Shown one piece after another: positions 25,445 through 34,002 of a DNA stretch of 64,000 bases. The notes below the pieces were generated by a model. It saw only the letters and a list, made by a program, of their open reading frames with translations, searched no databases and was not told where the DNA came from. The position numbers and the translations under genes are program-made. The stretch's first letter is position 1. Every line of letters begins with the position of its first letter. Origin of the DNA: an uncultured Clostridia bacterium (GTDB lineage: Bacteria > Bacillota > Clostridia > Oscillospirales > Acutalibacteraceae); assembly GCA_944380775.1 (NCBI GenBank), contig CALWIP010000023.1:1-64000 (forward strand). Direction: 5' to 3'.

Positions 25445-26751
25445 TCCGGTTCCCTCCCTAAAATCGCGTCTAAAAGCTCGTAGCCGTCGTTTTTCACCGG
25501 GCGCACCCGCACGCCCAGCTCTTTTTGCACCTGTTCGAGCGAAACGCCGTCAAGGAATAGGTCCCCCTCGTGGCGCAGCATGACCGCCGGGATCAACACC
25601 TCGTCGCCCAGCGGGATTTCTTTCAGGCGGCGGATCAAATCCCCGCCTGTGACCAGGCCCGCCACTGTAATGGTATGCCCCAAAAAATCATTCGGTACCG
25701 GAACGACCTGCCCTTTTAAATTATGGCATGTTCCACGCAGTTCGTCAAGTAACGAGCGCAGGAAACTGGCGGCCGCCGTGCCTGTTGCAAGCGTAACCCG
25801 GCGCGGCGCCCGCGGCGGCTCTTCCAGGCCCTGTAAGGCGTCCTCAAATTCCGCCCGCAAGCTGGTCATCAGGCCGACGCCGTTTTCCAGCTGGGGATAT
25901 TCCCCATAGTAGGAGGGCGGCGGAAGCGCGCGCCCTGCGGCCAGGTAAAATTCGTCCGCCGCGTAGACGGTGCGCTCCCCGGTCTCGCGCAAAAAGCGCT
26001 CGCCCCAGCGGTCTATCACCTCTAAGACGGCGGCCGCCTGCTCCGGGCGGTACGGCTCAATGGGGCAAAGGCCCTCGCGGTAGCGCGTAACGCCCACCGG
26101 CACCGCCGCAATACTCGCAACGCGCAGCGCCAGCAGGTCCCGCAGCGTACGCTCCAGCTCCGGCCCGTCGTTGACGCCCGGGCAGAGCACCAGCTGGCAA
26201 TTCATTTCAATCTTCCCTGCCGCAAAACGTTCCATGACCTGCAGCGCTTCCCCGGCAAAGCGGTTCCCCATCATCTTGACGCGCAACTCCGGGTTGGTCG
26301 TATGCACGGAAATATTGATGGGACTGATGTGCATGCGGATGATCCGCTCAATTTCATGTTCGCTTAAATTCGTCAGCGTGATATAATTGCCGAACAAAAA
26401 CGAGAGGCGGGAATCGTCGTCTTTGAAATAGAGCGTTTCCCGCAGCCCCTTGGGCAGCTGGTCGATGAAACAGAACATGCAGCGGTTTTTGCAGTGGTGC
26501 TGGGCGTCCATCAAATAGGTCTCGAATTCGCACCCCAAGGATTCATACTGCCCCTTGCGGATCCGTATGCTGCGCTCTTCCCCCGCAGGGGAGCGCAGCC
26601 GCAACTCGACGGCGGGGTCCGTCTCGTAAAACCGGTAGTCCAGCACATCGATGATCTCCTGCCCATTGATGGAGAGCAGCACGTCCCCCGCGCATATGCC
26701 GGCGCGCGCCGCCGGACTGTTTTTGACCACCGCCGTAATCACAACCGCCAA
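25429..26751 (-). CDS. DUF512 family protein with PDZ and radical-SAM-type cluster motif
   Basis: Uncharacterised, widely conserved in Clostridia next to der. An N-terminal PDZ-like domain (about 1-65, SPAARAGICAGDVLLSINGQ) is followed by a cysteine motif CKNRCMFC (CxxxCxxC, near residue 95) and the C-terminal DUF512 region with VPNDFLGHTITVAGL. The likely start is TTG 26751, giving 440 residues, because AGGAGGGG lies 5 nt upstream. Frames further upstream run through the rpmF terminator. Function is not known; a radical SAM reaction is inferred from the motif only. Confidence 0.88.
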   Translation of the reverse strand: MAVVITAVVKNSPAARAGICAGDVLLSINGQEIIDVLDYRFYETDPAVELRLRSPAGEERSIRIRKGQYESLGCEFETYLMDAQHHCKNRCMFCFIDQLPKGLRETLYFKDDDSRLSFLFGNYITLTNLSEHEIERIIRMHISPINISVHTTNPELRVKMMGNRFAGEALQVMERFAAGKIEMNCQLVLCPGVNDGPELERTLRDLLALRVASIAAVPVGVTRYREGLCPIEPYRPEQAAAVLEVIDRWGERFLRETGERTVYAADEFYLAAGRALPPPSYYGEYPQLENGVGLMTSLRAEFEDALQGLEEPPRAPRRVTLATGTAAASFLRSLLDELRGTCHNLKGQVVPVPNDFLGHTITVAGLVTGGDLIRRLKEIPLGDEVLIPAVMLRHEGDLFLDGVSLEQVQKELGVRVRPVKNDGYELLDAILGREPEWQNP

Positions 26752-26806
26752 AAGATCCCCTCCTTCCTCTCTTTGCCTTTGCCCGGGCCGGGACCCGCGG
26801 CGCTTC

Positions 26807-26837
26807 AAAAAAATAGAGAAGGATCGCTCCTTCTCTA
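26807..26837 (-). terminator. rpmF terminator
   Basis: A perfect 10-bp stem (TAGAGAAGGA / TCCTTCTCTA) with a 4-nt loop is followed by seven T residues on the minus strand. It sits only about 55 bp before the DUF512 start codon. Confidence 0.93.
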
Positions 26838-26855
26838 CTCTTGCCAAGGCGAAAC

Positions 26856-27038
26856 TTATGCTTCTTTCTTTACGACCTCACGGCCATTGTAAAACCCGCA
26901 GTTTTCGCAGACCCGATGGGGCGCTTTGTACTCGCCGCACTTCGGGCACCGCATCAGGGCCGGAGCGCTCAGCTTCCAAACGTTGGAACGGCGCTTATTC
27001 TTCCGCGCGCTGGATAATTTTCTCTTGGGTACCGCCAT
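26856..27038 (-). CDS. rpmF: 50S ribosomal protein L32
   Basis: Large-subunit protein of 60 residues. The N-terminus AVPKRKLS and the four-cysteine zinc ribbon (CPKCG near 31, CENCG near 44) identify L32. ATG 27038 follows AAGGAGG. It is co-transcribed with yceD, as in most bacteria. Confidence 0.98.
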   Translation of the reverse strand: MAVPKRKLSSARKNKRRSNVWKLSAPALMRCPKCGEYKAPHRVCENCGFYNGREVVKKEA

Positions 27039-27073
27039 CCTCAGCACCTCCTTACACCGCTAGATAAATCTAA

Positions 27074-27571
27074 CTAATCTATCAATTGTTTCAGAACCTC
27101 CAAGCGGGGGTCGATCTGACGTTTTTCGCAGCCGCAGCTGCCTTCATTGAGATTTTTCCCGCACACCGGGCAAAGGCCGCGGCAATCGGGCCGGCAGAGA
27201 TATTTGGTAGGGAGCTCCAGCAGGATATCTGCGCGGAGCAACTCGTCCACATCCAGGTCATACCCGTCCAATGTGAGATACTCGTCGTTGTCTTTCTCCT
27301 CCAGGGAACGGGCTAGCCGGTGCCGGAACGAGTAGCGGTAGTCCCGCTCAAATTCCTCGGCGCAGCGGTCGCACGGCATCCGCAGGCGGAACGACGCTTC
27401 CATCTCCAACAAAACGGCCCCCGCCTCACGGCGGACCGTCCCCGACGCCTTAACGGGCGTACAAAAAGGGCGGCAGGAGTTGATCTCCACAGAAGACCAG
27501 TCCAGCTCATATGCAAACGGGAGGGGCTGCGCCCCTTGCTCGAGGAAGATGCTTTCCAGCTTTAGGATCAT
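27074..27571 (-). CDS. yceD: YceD/DUF177 protein with zinc cysteines
   Basis: The DUF177 family is linked to 23S rRNA accumulation and is almost always upstream of rpmF. It has about 165 residues. CDRCAEEF near residue 68 and a C-terminal cysteine cluster (CRPDC, CPVCG, CGC) suggest zinc binding. ATG 27571 is chosen with GAGGTG 9 nt upstream; a codon five residues earlier is possible. Confidence 0.93.
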   Translation of the reverse strand: MILKLESIFLEQGAQPLPFAYELDWSSVEINSCRPFCTPVKASGTVRREAGAVLLEMEASFRLRMPCDRCAEEFERDYRYSFRHRLARSLEEKDNDEYLTLDGYDLDVDELLRADILLELPTKYLCRPDCRGLCPVCGKNLNEGSCGCEKRQIDPRLEVLKQLID

Positions 27572-27600
27572 GCCAACACACCTCAACGTTACATTTAGCT

Positions 27601-27629
27601 ATTATATCGGTTTTCTAGTCTCTTGTCAA
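27601..27629 (-). promoter_or_regulatory. Consensus sigma-A promoter of yceD-rpmF
   Basis: Minus-strand TTGACA and TATAAT, both perfect consensus, with 17-bp spacing, 30 bp before the yceD start. It is one of the two best promoters in the window, fitting a ribosomal-protein unit. Confidence 0.93.
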
Positions 27630-27693
27630 GTAAAAGATTCCAAATCCAGTGGTTTTTTTGCGAATTCCGTGCCGGCGTCCACAAGGGCTGCGG

Positions 27694-28467
27694 TCAGACG
27701 CCTGCTACAGCGGGCTGCGCACCCTCTTGCTCCCTCTCCGGCTTGATGAGGATCAGCGGGGTGAGCTCGTCCGATTGCCCCGCCGGGTTGTCGCGGATGA
27801 GCGCGAGCAGATCCGCGTCTGGGACCTCTCGCAGCGAGTCCGACTTCCCAAAGAGCTCCTGGCTCAAATCGTTCGCGTCGACCAGCTGGCAGCTGACGCC
27901 CAGCTTTTGCCAGATCTCGTTGCACACTTTTTCCGGCTCGCGGGGATTCAGCAGCGCAAGGTCGTGATAGATCTCAAACGAGGAACCCATATAAAACCCG
28001 TCGATGCCGTCGATGCCATGCCCGGCGATCTTGTAAAAGACCCCGTGTTTCCCAAAGAGCTTGGTCACGGCAGAACAGAAGCTGGCAAGCAGGATGCGCG
28101 GCAGGCCCGCGAGGTTGATGGCGAGCTGAAGCTTGTACGGCTCGTCCATCGCGACGCCATGGTTGTTGGAAGAAGCGAAGCGGGACAAAAGGCGCGCCCA
28201 AAACCCGACTTTGACGTCCTTTTTCTCCACCACATTGTTCTGGCACATGGCGATGATCTTCTCGCTCATGGAAAGGATGTCGCCCTCTTCATACAGCGGG
28301 CAGACATATTTTTTCACCAGTTCCACATAGGATTCCCCGCGCTGGACAAAATGCGTCTGGATTGCGTACCGGCGGTACGTCTTTCCGTTAACCTCGATGT
28401 TGCTGCGCAGGTAGTAGACGACCCCGTTTTCCTCCCGGCGCTCTTCCGGATGATTTCTAAAAGCCAT
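27694..28467 (-). CDS. Coenzyme F420:glutamate ligase-related protein, function unknown
   Basis: About 257 residues resembling the F420-0:gamma-glutamyl ligase (CofE-like) fold family: RRYAIQTHFVQRGE near the N-terminus, a SMSEKIIAMCQNN region, and GHGIDGIDGFYMG in the middle. No F420 pathway genes are near, and most Firmicutes lack F420, so another ligase or structural role is more likely. ATG 28467 follows GGGGGAG. The C-terminal 35 residues are acidic and Glu/Ala-rich. It lies downstream of a small P-loop protein and pgi, on the same strand. Confidence 0.75.
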   Translation of the reverse strand: MAFRNHPEERREENGVVYYLRSNIEVNGKTYRRYAIQTHFVQRGESYVELVKKYVCPLYEEGDILSMSEKIIAMCQNNVVEKKDVKVGFWARLLSRFASSNNHGVAMDEPYKLQLAINLAGLPRILLASFCSAVTKLFGKHGVFYKIAGHGIDGIDGFYMGSSFEIYHDLALLNPREPEKVCNEIWQKLGVSCQLVDANDLSQELFGKSDSLREVPDADLLALIRDNPAGQSDELTPLILIKPEREQEGAQPAVAGV

Positions 28468-28502
28468 GTTTCTTGCTCTCCCCCGCTCCGCTGGAGCCTT
28501 TT

Positions 28503-28558
28503 TCCGGCAGGAATCCCGCCGGCGCAAAGCTGCTGCCGGAAGGTCCTCCCGGCAGCAG
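28503..28558 (-). other. Two adjacent hairpins between P-loop gene and CofE-like gene
   Basis: CTGCTGCCGG / CCGGCAGCAG (28530-28558) and CCGGCAGG / CCCGCCGG (28504-28522) form strong stems without a proper T tract. They may be an attenuating or mRNA-stabilising element rather than a full terminator. Confidence 0.5.
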
Positions 28559-28583
28559 TACCCTTTGTGTGTTTTTCCGCTTT

Positions 28584-29000
28584 TTACACCTTGTCGACAA
28601 TCCCGTTCAGGCTTTCCGGAATGGCGGAGGCGTCGGCAGAGACCGAGAAGGTGAGCCGGACTTCCGCTTGGCCCGCCAGCTTATTGGCCTTCTCGATGAA
28701 CGCCGCCAGCGTCTCCATGTCGTCGCCGATGATCTTCAGCGTGGAGTCAATGAACATGTCGGTCACATCGTAGTTACCGGCGCAAATGCCGCTCAAAAAG
28801 CCGAACAGCATCTCCGGCCCCTGCACGCCGTAAGCCTCGGTGTCGACGAGGCGGGCGCGGTGGGAAATATCATAGGTGAGTTTGAGGCCCTTTTCGATGA
28901 CAACCACGTTGCCATTGGAGACCCTGACCGCCTCGTTCGCGCTTTCGATCAATTTCTTTGTTTTGCCGGATCCTTTTTTACCTACTAAAAGAGTTACCAT
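28584..29000 (-). CDS. Small P-loop ATP-binding protein of unknown function
   Basis: 138 residues beginning with a beta strand and Walker A motif GKKGSGKT (residues 7-14), then KLIESANEA. A possible Walker B strand is VTDMFIDSTLKII near 90. No domain beyond a minimal P-loop core is seen. ATG 29000 follows AGGAGGAG. Probably co-transcribed with pgi (69-nt gap without a terminator) and with the CofE-like gene downstream. Function cannot be named. Confidence 0.75.
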   Translation of the reverse strand: MVTLLVGKKGSGKTKKLIESANEAVRVSNGNVVVIEKGLKLTYDISHRARLVDTEAYGVQGPEMLFGFLSGICAGNYDVTDMFIDSTLKIIGDDMETLAAFIEKANKLAGQAEVRLTFSVSADASAIPESLNGIVDKV

Positions 29001-29069
29001 CTTGCAAACTCCTCCTGTTTCCTGTCAATATTGTTGCCGCGGCAGCGGCGTTTCAAACCTCGCGCTGGG

Positions 29070-30410
29070 TTATTTTTGGAGCCTTGCCTCCAAAGCGGCT
29101 TTTTCCGCCTCATAGCCGGGCTTGCCCAGCAGGGCGAACATGTTCTTTTTGTAGCTCTCCACGCCGGGCTGGTCAAACGGGTTGACGCCCATCAGGTAGC
29201 CGGAGATCGCGCAGGCCTTTTCAAAGAAATAGATCAGCGCGCCAAGCGAACGTTCGGAGAAATCCGGCACGCGGAGCACCACGTTCGGCACGCCGCCGTC
29301 GGTGTGCGCCAGCACGGTGCCTTCAAACGCCTTTTCGTTCACATAGGCCATTGATTTTCCTTCCAGGAAGTTCAGGCCGTCTACATTCTCAGGGTCATTG
29401 CCGAGGAAGATCTCTTCCTTGACTTTGTCGAACAGCACAACCGTCTCAAACAGAGAGCGGCGGCCGTCCTGGATATATTGGCCCATCGAGTGCAGGTCCG
29501 TGGAAAAAATAACGGAAGCCGGATACAGGCCTTTGTGGTCCTTGCCTTCGCTCTCGCCGTACAGCTGCTTCCACCATTCGCACATCAGCGCGAAGCACGG
29601 CTCGTAGCTCGCCAAGATCTCGATCTCCTTGCCCTTGCGGTAGAGGATATTGCGGACCGCCGCATACTGGTAGCAGGGGTTCGCCGCGAGGTCCGGGTTG
29701 TTGTATTCCTTGCGGGCTTCGTTCGCGCCTTCCATCAGCGCGTCGATGTCCGCGCCGCACACGGCGATGGGCAGCAGGCCGACTGCGGTAAGCACCGAAT
29801 AGCGCCCGCCGACGTCGTCCGGGACGACGAACGTTTCATAACCCTCCTGCGTGGCCAGCTTTTTCAGCGTGCCGCGGGCCTTGTCGGTCGTGCAGTAGAT
29901 GCGCTCGCGCGCGCCCTCTTTACCGTATTTCTTTTCGAGGAATTCACGGAACACGCGGAACGCGATGGCCGGCTCCGTCGTGGTGCCCGATTTGGAAATC
30001 ATGTTGATGGAAACGTCTTTGCCCTCGCAGATGTGCAGCAGCTCCGCCAGCGCAGAGGAGCTGATGCTGTTGCCCGCAAAATAAATATCGGGGGTCTTCT
30101 TCGGCAGGGCGTTATACTGGTTCGATTTAAGGTATTCAATTGCCGCGCGGGCGCCCAGGTACGAACCGCCGATGCCGATGACGACAAAAACGTCCGTGTT
30201 CGCCTGAATGCGCTTCGCCGCCTCTTTGATGCGCGCAAATTCTTCCTTGTCGTAGGCCTCTGGCAAGTCGACCCAGCCGAGGAAGTCGTTGCCGAGCCCC
30301 GTCCCCGCGTGGAGCTCTTCATGGGCAAGCTTTACCTGCGGCGCCATCGATGTATATTCCTTCTCAGAGATAAAGGCTCCCAGATGCTTGGTATCCAGTT
30401 TGATAGACAT
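29070..30410 (-). CDS. pgi: Glucose-6-phosphate isomerase
   Basis: Interconverts glucose-6-phosphate and fructose-6-phosphate in glycolysis. It has 446 residues, the shorter Firmicute type. Sugar-phosphate binding motifs are [11 protein letters not shown] (near 79) and SKSGTTTE (near 139). It has its own promoter 43 bp upstream and two uncharacterised genes downstream. Confidence 0.98.
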   Translation of the reverse strand: MSIKLDTKHLGAFISEKEYTSMAPQVKLAHEELHAGTGLGNDFLGWVDLPEAYDKEEFARIKEAAKRIQANTDVFVVIGIGGSYLGARAAIEYLKSNQYNALPKKTPDIYFAGNSISSSALAELLHICEGKDVSINMISKSGTTTEPAIAFRVFREFLEKKYGKEGARERIYCTTDKARGTLKKLATQEGYETFVVPDDVGGRYSVLTAVGLLPIAVCGADIDALMEGANEARKEYNNPDLAANPCYQYAAVRNILYRKGKEIEILASYEPCFALMCEWWKQLYGESEGKDHKGLYPASVIFSTDLHSMGQYIQDGRRSLFETVVLFDKVKEEIFLGNDPENVDGLNFLEGKSMAYVNEKAFEGTVLAHTDGGVPNVVLRVPDFSERSLGALIYFFEKACAISGYLMGVNPFDQPGVESYKKNMFALLGKPGYEAEKAALEARLQK

Positions 30411-30452
30411 TCCATAACCTCCCTTTGCTCGTTTGGTTGCTCCCTGGTCTTT

Positions 30453-30481
30453 ATTTTACAATATCTTGCGGATATTTGCAA
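30453..30481 (-). promoter_or_regulatory. Sigma-A promoter of pgi
   Basis: Minus-strand TTGCAA and TAAAAT at 17-bp spacing, about 42 bp before the pgi start codon. Confidence 0.75.
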
Positions 30482-30523
30482 GGCAAGACGGACAAATATC
30501 CCAAAATATTTGCTCTGCCCTCC

Positions 30524-31663
30524 TCACGCGCGCAGAAATGCGTCCCATAGGCGCAAAAACGCGGAGGAAAATGTGACCGGCGCCACGCTTTGCGCGGCAA
30601 GGATTTCCGTCTCCTGGAGCGCCGCCCCGTCGAGAAGGTACCGCACGGAACCGGCGGCGTCCCCCTTTTCTACCGGGGCGGTGAGCTTCTCCGGGAGGTT
30701 CAGCTCGCAGGTCACGTCCCCCTCCCGCCCTTTCGCCACCAGCAGGCGGCCGGCGGGGGCCGTTTCCAGCGGGACAAAGGGCTGCATCCCCTTTTCCACC
30801 GGGAGCTCCGGCAGTTCCGGCGGCTGCGGGGACGCCATCGCCCAGTTGGCAAAGCCGTAGTCGAGCAGCGCGGCGGCGGAAGAAAAACGGTCCGACGTGT
30901 TGGCGCTGCCCAGAACCACGGCGATGAGCGCCATGCCGTCCCGTTCCGCGGTGGCGCTGATGCAGCTGCCCGCCTGGCTTGTGGTGCCGGTCTTCAGGCC
31001 GGTGATGCCGCTGTAGGTTTTCAGCAGCTTGTTGGTGTTCACCAACTGGGTCTCCCCGCCGCGCAGCGTGTCAATCCACGTGCCGGCATAGGAAAAGATG
31101 CGTTCATGCCGCATGAGCGCCGCAGACATCAGGGCCACGTCGTAGGCGGAGGTCAGGTGACCCTCCTCGTCCAGGCCGTTGCAGTTGCAGAACGTCGTGT
31201 CCGCCATGCCGAGCTCCTGTGCGCGCCGGTTCATCTGTGCGACGAACGCTTCCTCCGTCCCGGCGACTGCCTCCGCCAGCGCCACCGCCGCGTCGTTCGC
31301 GCTCATGATGACTGTCGCTTTGATCAGGTCGTCCACCGACATGACTTCGCCTTCCTCCAGCCAGATGTCGGAGCCGCCCATTGACGCTGCGTGCGCGCTC
31401 GTTGTGACCGGGTCTTCCAGCCGGAGGCGCCCGCTGTCGAGCGCCTCCATTACGAGAAGGAGCGTCATAACCTTCGTGATGGAAGCGGCCGCGCGTTTCT
31501 CGTGCGGATTCTTCTCAAACAGCACCTGGCCGGTTTCGGCCTCCATCAGCACGGCTGCCGGCGCTTTGATCTCCTCGGCCGAGAGCGCCGCCGCCGGCGT
31601 AACCGCCGCGCAGGCAAAAGCCGCGGTAAGCGCCGCGCAGGCCAGGCGTTTTGCCCATTTCAT
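30524..31663 (-). CDS. D-alanyl-D-alanine carboxypeptidase (second copy)
   Basis: Penicillin-binding carboxypeptidase secreted to the wall. It has 379 residues. The signal peptide ends near AALS at about residue 28; motifs are SITK (near 63), SAN (near 120) and KTGTTSQAG (near 228). ATG 31663 is chosen because GGAGG is 8 nt upstream; a GTG three codons earlier overlaps that site. It is related to the enzyme at 18570-19703 but the two are clearly different in sequence, so they are paralogues rather than a recent duplication. Confidence 0.94.
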   Translation of the reverse strand: MKWAKRLACAALTAAFACAAVTPAAALSAEEIKAPAAVLMEAETGQVLFEKNPHEKRAAASITKVMTLLLVMEALDSGRLRLEDPVTTSAHAASMGGSDIWLEEGEVMSVDDLIKATVIMSANDAAVALAEAVAGTEEAFVAQMNRRAQELGMADTTFCNCNGLDEEGHLTSAYDVALMSAALMRHERIFSYAGTWIDTLRGGETQLVNTNKLLKTYSGITGLKTGTTSQAGSCISATAERDGMALIAVVLGSANTSDRFSSAAALLDYGFANWAMASPQPPELPELPVEKGMQPFVPLETAPAGRLLVAKGREGDVTCELNLPEKLTAPVEKGDAAGSVRYLLDGAALQETEILAAQSVAPVTFSSAFLRLWDAFLRA

Positions 31664-31732
31664 GCTTTCCACCTCCCACAGATCAGCCCGTCAAACGGGC
31701 CTTTCTCCATAGGTATGCGGGAAGCGCGCGTT

Positions 31733-32521
31733 CTATCCGCGCCGGGCGGCGTTCTCCGGGCCGGCGGGCCGCACCGGGATGCCGCGCGAAGCCAGGTAAC
31801 CCTTTAATTCGGGGATGGCGATCTCCCCGAAATGGAAGAGCGACGCCGCCAGCACCGCGTCGGCCTTGCCGCGCGCAAACGCGTCATAAAAATGTTCCAT
31901 AGTCCCCGCGCCGCCCGACGCGATCACCGGGATTTGCACGCGTTCTGACACAGCCCGAGTCAATTCGAGGTCGTAACCCTGCTTGACGCCGTCGCAGTCC
32001 ATGCTGGTGAGCAAGATTTCCCCCGCGCCGAGACGCTCGGCTTCCACGGCCCACGCGAGCGCGTCCCGCCCGGTGTCCACGCGCCCGCCGTTGAGGTAAA
32101 CGGTCCAGCCGCCTTCCGGCCTGCGCTTTGCGTCAATCGCGCACACCACGCACTGGCTGCCGAATTTCTCCGCTGCCTCGCGCAGAAGCGCCGGGTTTTT
32201 CAGGGCCGCCGAATTGACGGACACCTTATCCGCTCCGGCGCGCAGCAATTTGGTGAAATCCTCCACCGTGCGGATGCCGCCGCCGACGGTAAACGGGATG
32301 AAAATCCGGCTCGCCACTTCCTGCACGATGCGCAGCATCGTCCCGCGCTCTTCCGCGGAAGCCGTGATGTCGAGCAGCACCAGCTCATCCGCTCCCTGGC
32401 GGTTGTAGGCCTCCGCCGCCTCCACCGGGTCGCCGGCGTCCCGCAGGTCGACAAACGACGTCCCTTTAACCACCCTGCCGCGGTCTACGTCCAGGCAGGG
32501 GATAATCCGTTTCGCATACAT
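31733..32521 (-). CDS. hisF: Imidazole glycerol phosphate synthase cyclase subunit
   Basis: Cyclises PRFAR with ammonia from HisH to give imidazole glycerol phosphate and AICAR, in histidine synthesis. It has 262 residues and is a TIM barrel, with catalytic Asp in CLDVDRG (D11) and in [12 protein letters not shown] (near 130). It starts 16 nt after hisH. No other his gene is in the window. Confidence 0.97.
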   Translation of the reverse strand: MYAKRIIPCLDVDRGRVVKGTSFVDLRDAGDPVEAAEAYNRQGADELVLLDITASAEERGTMLRIVQEVASRIFIPFTVGGGIRTVEDFTKLLRAGADKVSVNSAALKNPALLREAAEKFGSQCVVCAIDAKRRPEGGWTVYLNGGRVDTGRDALAWAVEAERLGAGEILLTSMDCDGVKQGYDLELTRAVSERVQIPVIASGGAGTMEHFYDAFARGKADAVLAASLFHFGEIAIPELKGYLASRGIPVRPAGPENAARRG

Positions 32522-32537
32522 CCGCCGTCCCCCCTTT

Positions 32538-33146
32538 TCAAATCATTGCGGCAAAATTCCGCAGCATTTCCAGCCCGGTTTCGCCGCTTTTTTCCGGATG
32601 GAACTGCACGGCATGCAGGTTCCCGCGGGACACCGCCGCGTCGAACGCCACGCCGTAGCGCGCCTGGGCCGAGACATCGGAGCGGTTCTCCGCGAACGCG
32701 CAGTACGAATGTACAAAATAAACATAGGGTTCTTCCGGCAGGCCGCGGAACAGGCCGTCCCGCTTTTGCAGCAAAAGGGAATTCCAGCCGATGTGCGGGA
32801 TCTTCAGGCCCTCCTTTGGCGGGATGCGGCAGATCTGTCCCGGCAAAATCCCCAGCCCGCGCACGCCGGGGGATTCCTCGCTGCCGCCAAACAGCAGCTG
32901 CAGCCCCAGGCAGATGCCCAAAAACGGCCGCCCGGAGCAGGCGAATTCTTTCACGGCATCCTCTAAGCCGGAGGCCCGCATCGACGCCATTGCATCGCCG
33001 AACGCGCCAACCCCGGGCAGCACGGCGGCGTCGGCGCGCAACAGCGCCTCCCGGCTGTCCGTCACCGCGGCGTCCTCGCCGAGGTAACGGAACGCTTTTT
33101 CCACGCTGCGCAGGTTCCCGGCGCCGTAATCAATGATCGCGATCAA
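32538..33146 (-). CDS. hisH: Imidazole glycerol phosphate synthase glutaminase subunit
   Basis: Class I glutamine amidotransferase that feeds ammonia to HisF. It has about 202 residues; the nucleophile is the cysteine in GICLGLQLL and the His/Glu pair is in QFHPEKSG. The start is TTG 33146 with GAAGGAA just upstream, giving the usual [11 protein letters not shown]-terminus. A TTG nine codons earlier is open but would place the ribosome-binding site in the coding region. Confidence 0.95.
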   Translation of the reverse strand: MIAIIDYGAGNLRSVEKAFRYLGEDAAVTDSREALLRADAAVLPGVGAFGDAMASMRASGLEDAVKEFACSGRPFLGICLGLQLLFGGSEESPGVRGLGILPGQICRIPPKEGLKIPHIGWNSLLLQKRDGLFRGLPEEPYVYFVHSYCAFAENRSDVSAQARYGVAFDAAVSRGNLHAVQFHPEKSGETGLEMLRNFAAMI

Positions 33147-33205
33147 TTTTCCTTCTCTCCCTCCCCCGGCCAAAAGGAACCCCCGGCCGGTCCGGTATCG
33201 CTTTC

Positions 33206-33234
33206 ATTATACCTGTTTTTTCTGCTCGCCGCAA
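33206..33234 (-). promoter_or_regulatory. Sigma-A promoter of hisH-hisF
   Basis: Minus-strand TTGCGG and TATAAT at 17-bp spacing, about 60 bp before the hisH start. No his leader peptide or T-box was seen in the short leader. Confidence 0.7.
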
Positions 33235-33288
33235 GGCGCGGCAATTTTCTATTATTTTCTAATTTTATAATTTTATCTCGATTGATTA

Positions 33289-33297
33289 TGGTATAGT
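33289..33297 (+). promoter_or_regulatory. Extended -10 promoter of mntP
   Basis: TGG-TATAGT forms an extended -10 element 34 bp before the mntP ATG, within an AT-rich stretch (33235-33310). There is no good -35 at the usual distance. No yybP-ykoY (manganese) riboswitch fits in the short leader. Confidence 0.55.
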
Positions 33298-33330
33298 AAA
33301 ATTTAATCTGTTTTTATAGGAGTGTTCTTC

Positions 33331-33936
33331 ATGGACCAGTGGCAAACACTGATCGGAATTGATTACGTTTCATTGGCCGGCATCGCCGTGGGCCTTTCGA
33401 TGGATGCGTTTGCCGTCTCCCTGACGGACGGCGCGGTCTCCAAAAAAGTCACCTGGCGCTACGCGGGGAAAATTGCCCTCGCGTTCGGCCTTTTCCAAGG
33501 CTTCATGCCATTTCTCGGCTGGTTGGTCGGCACGGTGGGCGCAGGCCTCATCAGCAGCCTGGACCATTGGATTGCGCTGATCCTTCTGGGGTACCTCGGC
33601 GTTCAAATGCTGCGGGAATCCCGCAACCACAAGGAAAGCGGCGGCCCCCTGCGCGACGGCATCGCCTGGAAGGCGCTGTTGGTTTCGGCGGTCGCCACCA
33701 GTATTGACGCGCTGGCCACTGGCATTTTGCTCCCCTCCGCCGTGGGCGCGTCCACCATTCCGGCGATGATCCTTTCTGTTTCGCTCATCGCGCTGGTAAC
33801 CTTCCTGCTTTGCTTCCCCGGCGTGTACATTGGCAAACGCTTCGGCGCGCTGCTCTCTTCCAAAGCGGAGGTCCTCGGCGGAATCGTGCTCATTGGCATC
33901 GGCCTGAAGATCTTTGTGGAACATACCTTTTTTTAA
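33331..33936 (+). CDS. mntP: Manganese efflux pump MntP
   Basis: Exports manganese to relieve toxicity. It has 201 residues with six membrane helices arranged as two related halves. Conserved acidic sites are in GLSMDAFAVS (first helix) and TSIDALATG (second half). ATG 33331 follows AGGAGTG at 6 nt. It is a single gene with its own promoter and a terminator shared with the convergent thiED gene. Confidence 0.95.
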   Translation: MDQWQTLIGIDYVSLAGIAVGLSMDAFAVSLTDGAVSKKVTWRYAGKIALAFGLFQGFMPFLGWLVGTVGAGLISSLDHWIALILLGYLGVQMLRESRNHKESGGPLRDGIAWKALLVSAVATSIDALATGILLPSAVGASTIPAMILSVSLIALVTFLLCFPGVYIGKRFGALLSSKAEVLGGIVLIGIGLKIFVEHTFF

Positions 33937-33957
33937 TCTGGACTTCCCGAAAAATAT

Positions 33958-33999
33958 CAAACGGCCGTGCGCACAATCTTCCCTGCGCACGGCCGTTTT
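33958..33999. terminator. Bidirectional terminator between mntP and thiED
   Basis: A 14-bp perfect stem (AACGGCCGTGCGCA / TGCGCACGGCCGTT) with a 10-nt loop ends in TTTTG on the plus strand and in TTTGATA on the minus strand. It serves both convergent genes. Confidence 0.92.
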
Positions 34000-34002
34000 G
34001 CG

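Noticed and set aside
27090..27316. Small open frames opposite yceD
   Set aside because: They have no ribosome-binding site, are antisense to a conserved gene and show no family features.
18570..31663. Recent duplication of D,D-carboxypeptidase genes
   Set aside because: The two proteins share motifs but differ throughout in sequence and neighbours, so they are old paralogues.
33147..33330. yybP-ykoY manganese riboswitch before mntP
   Set aside because: The region is AT-rich without the conserved GC-rich three-way junction, and the promoter leaves about 30 nt of leader.
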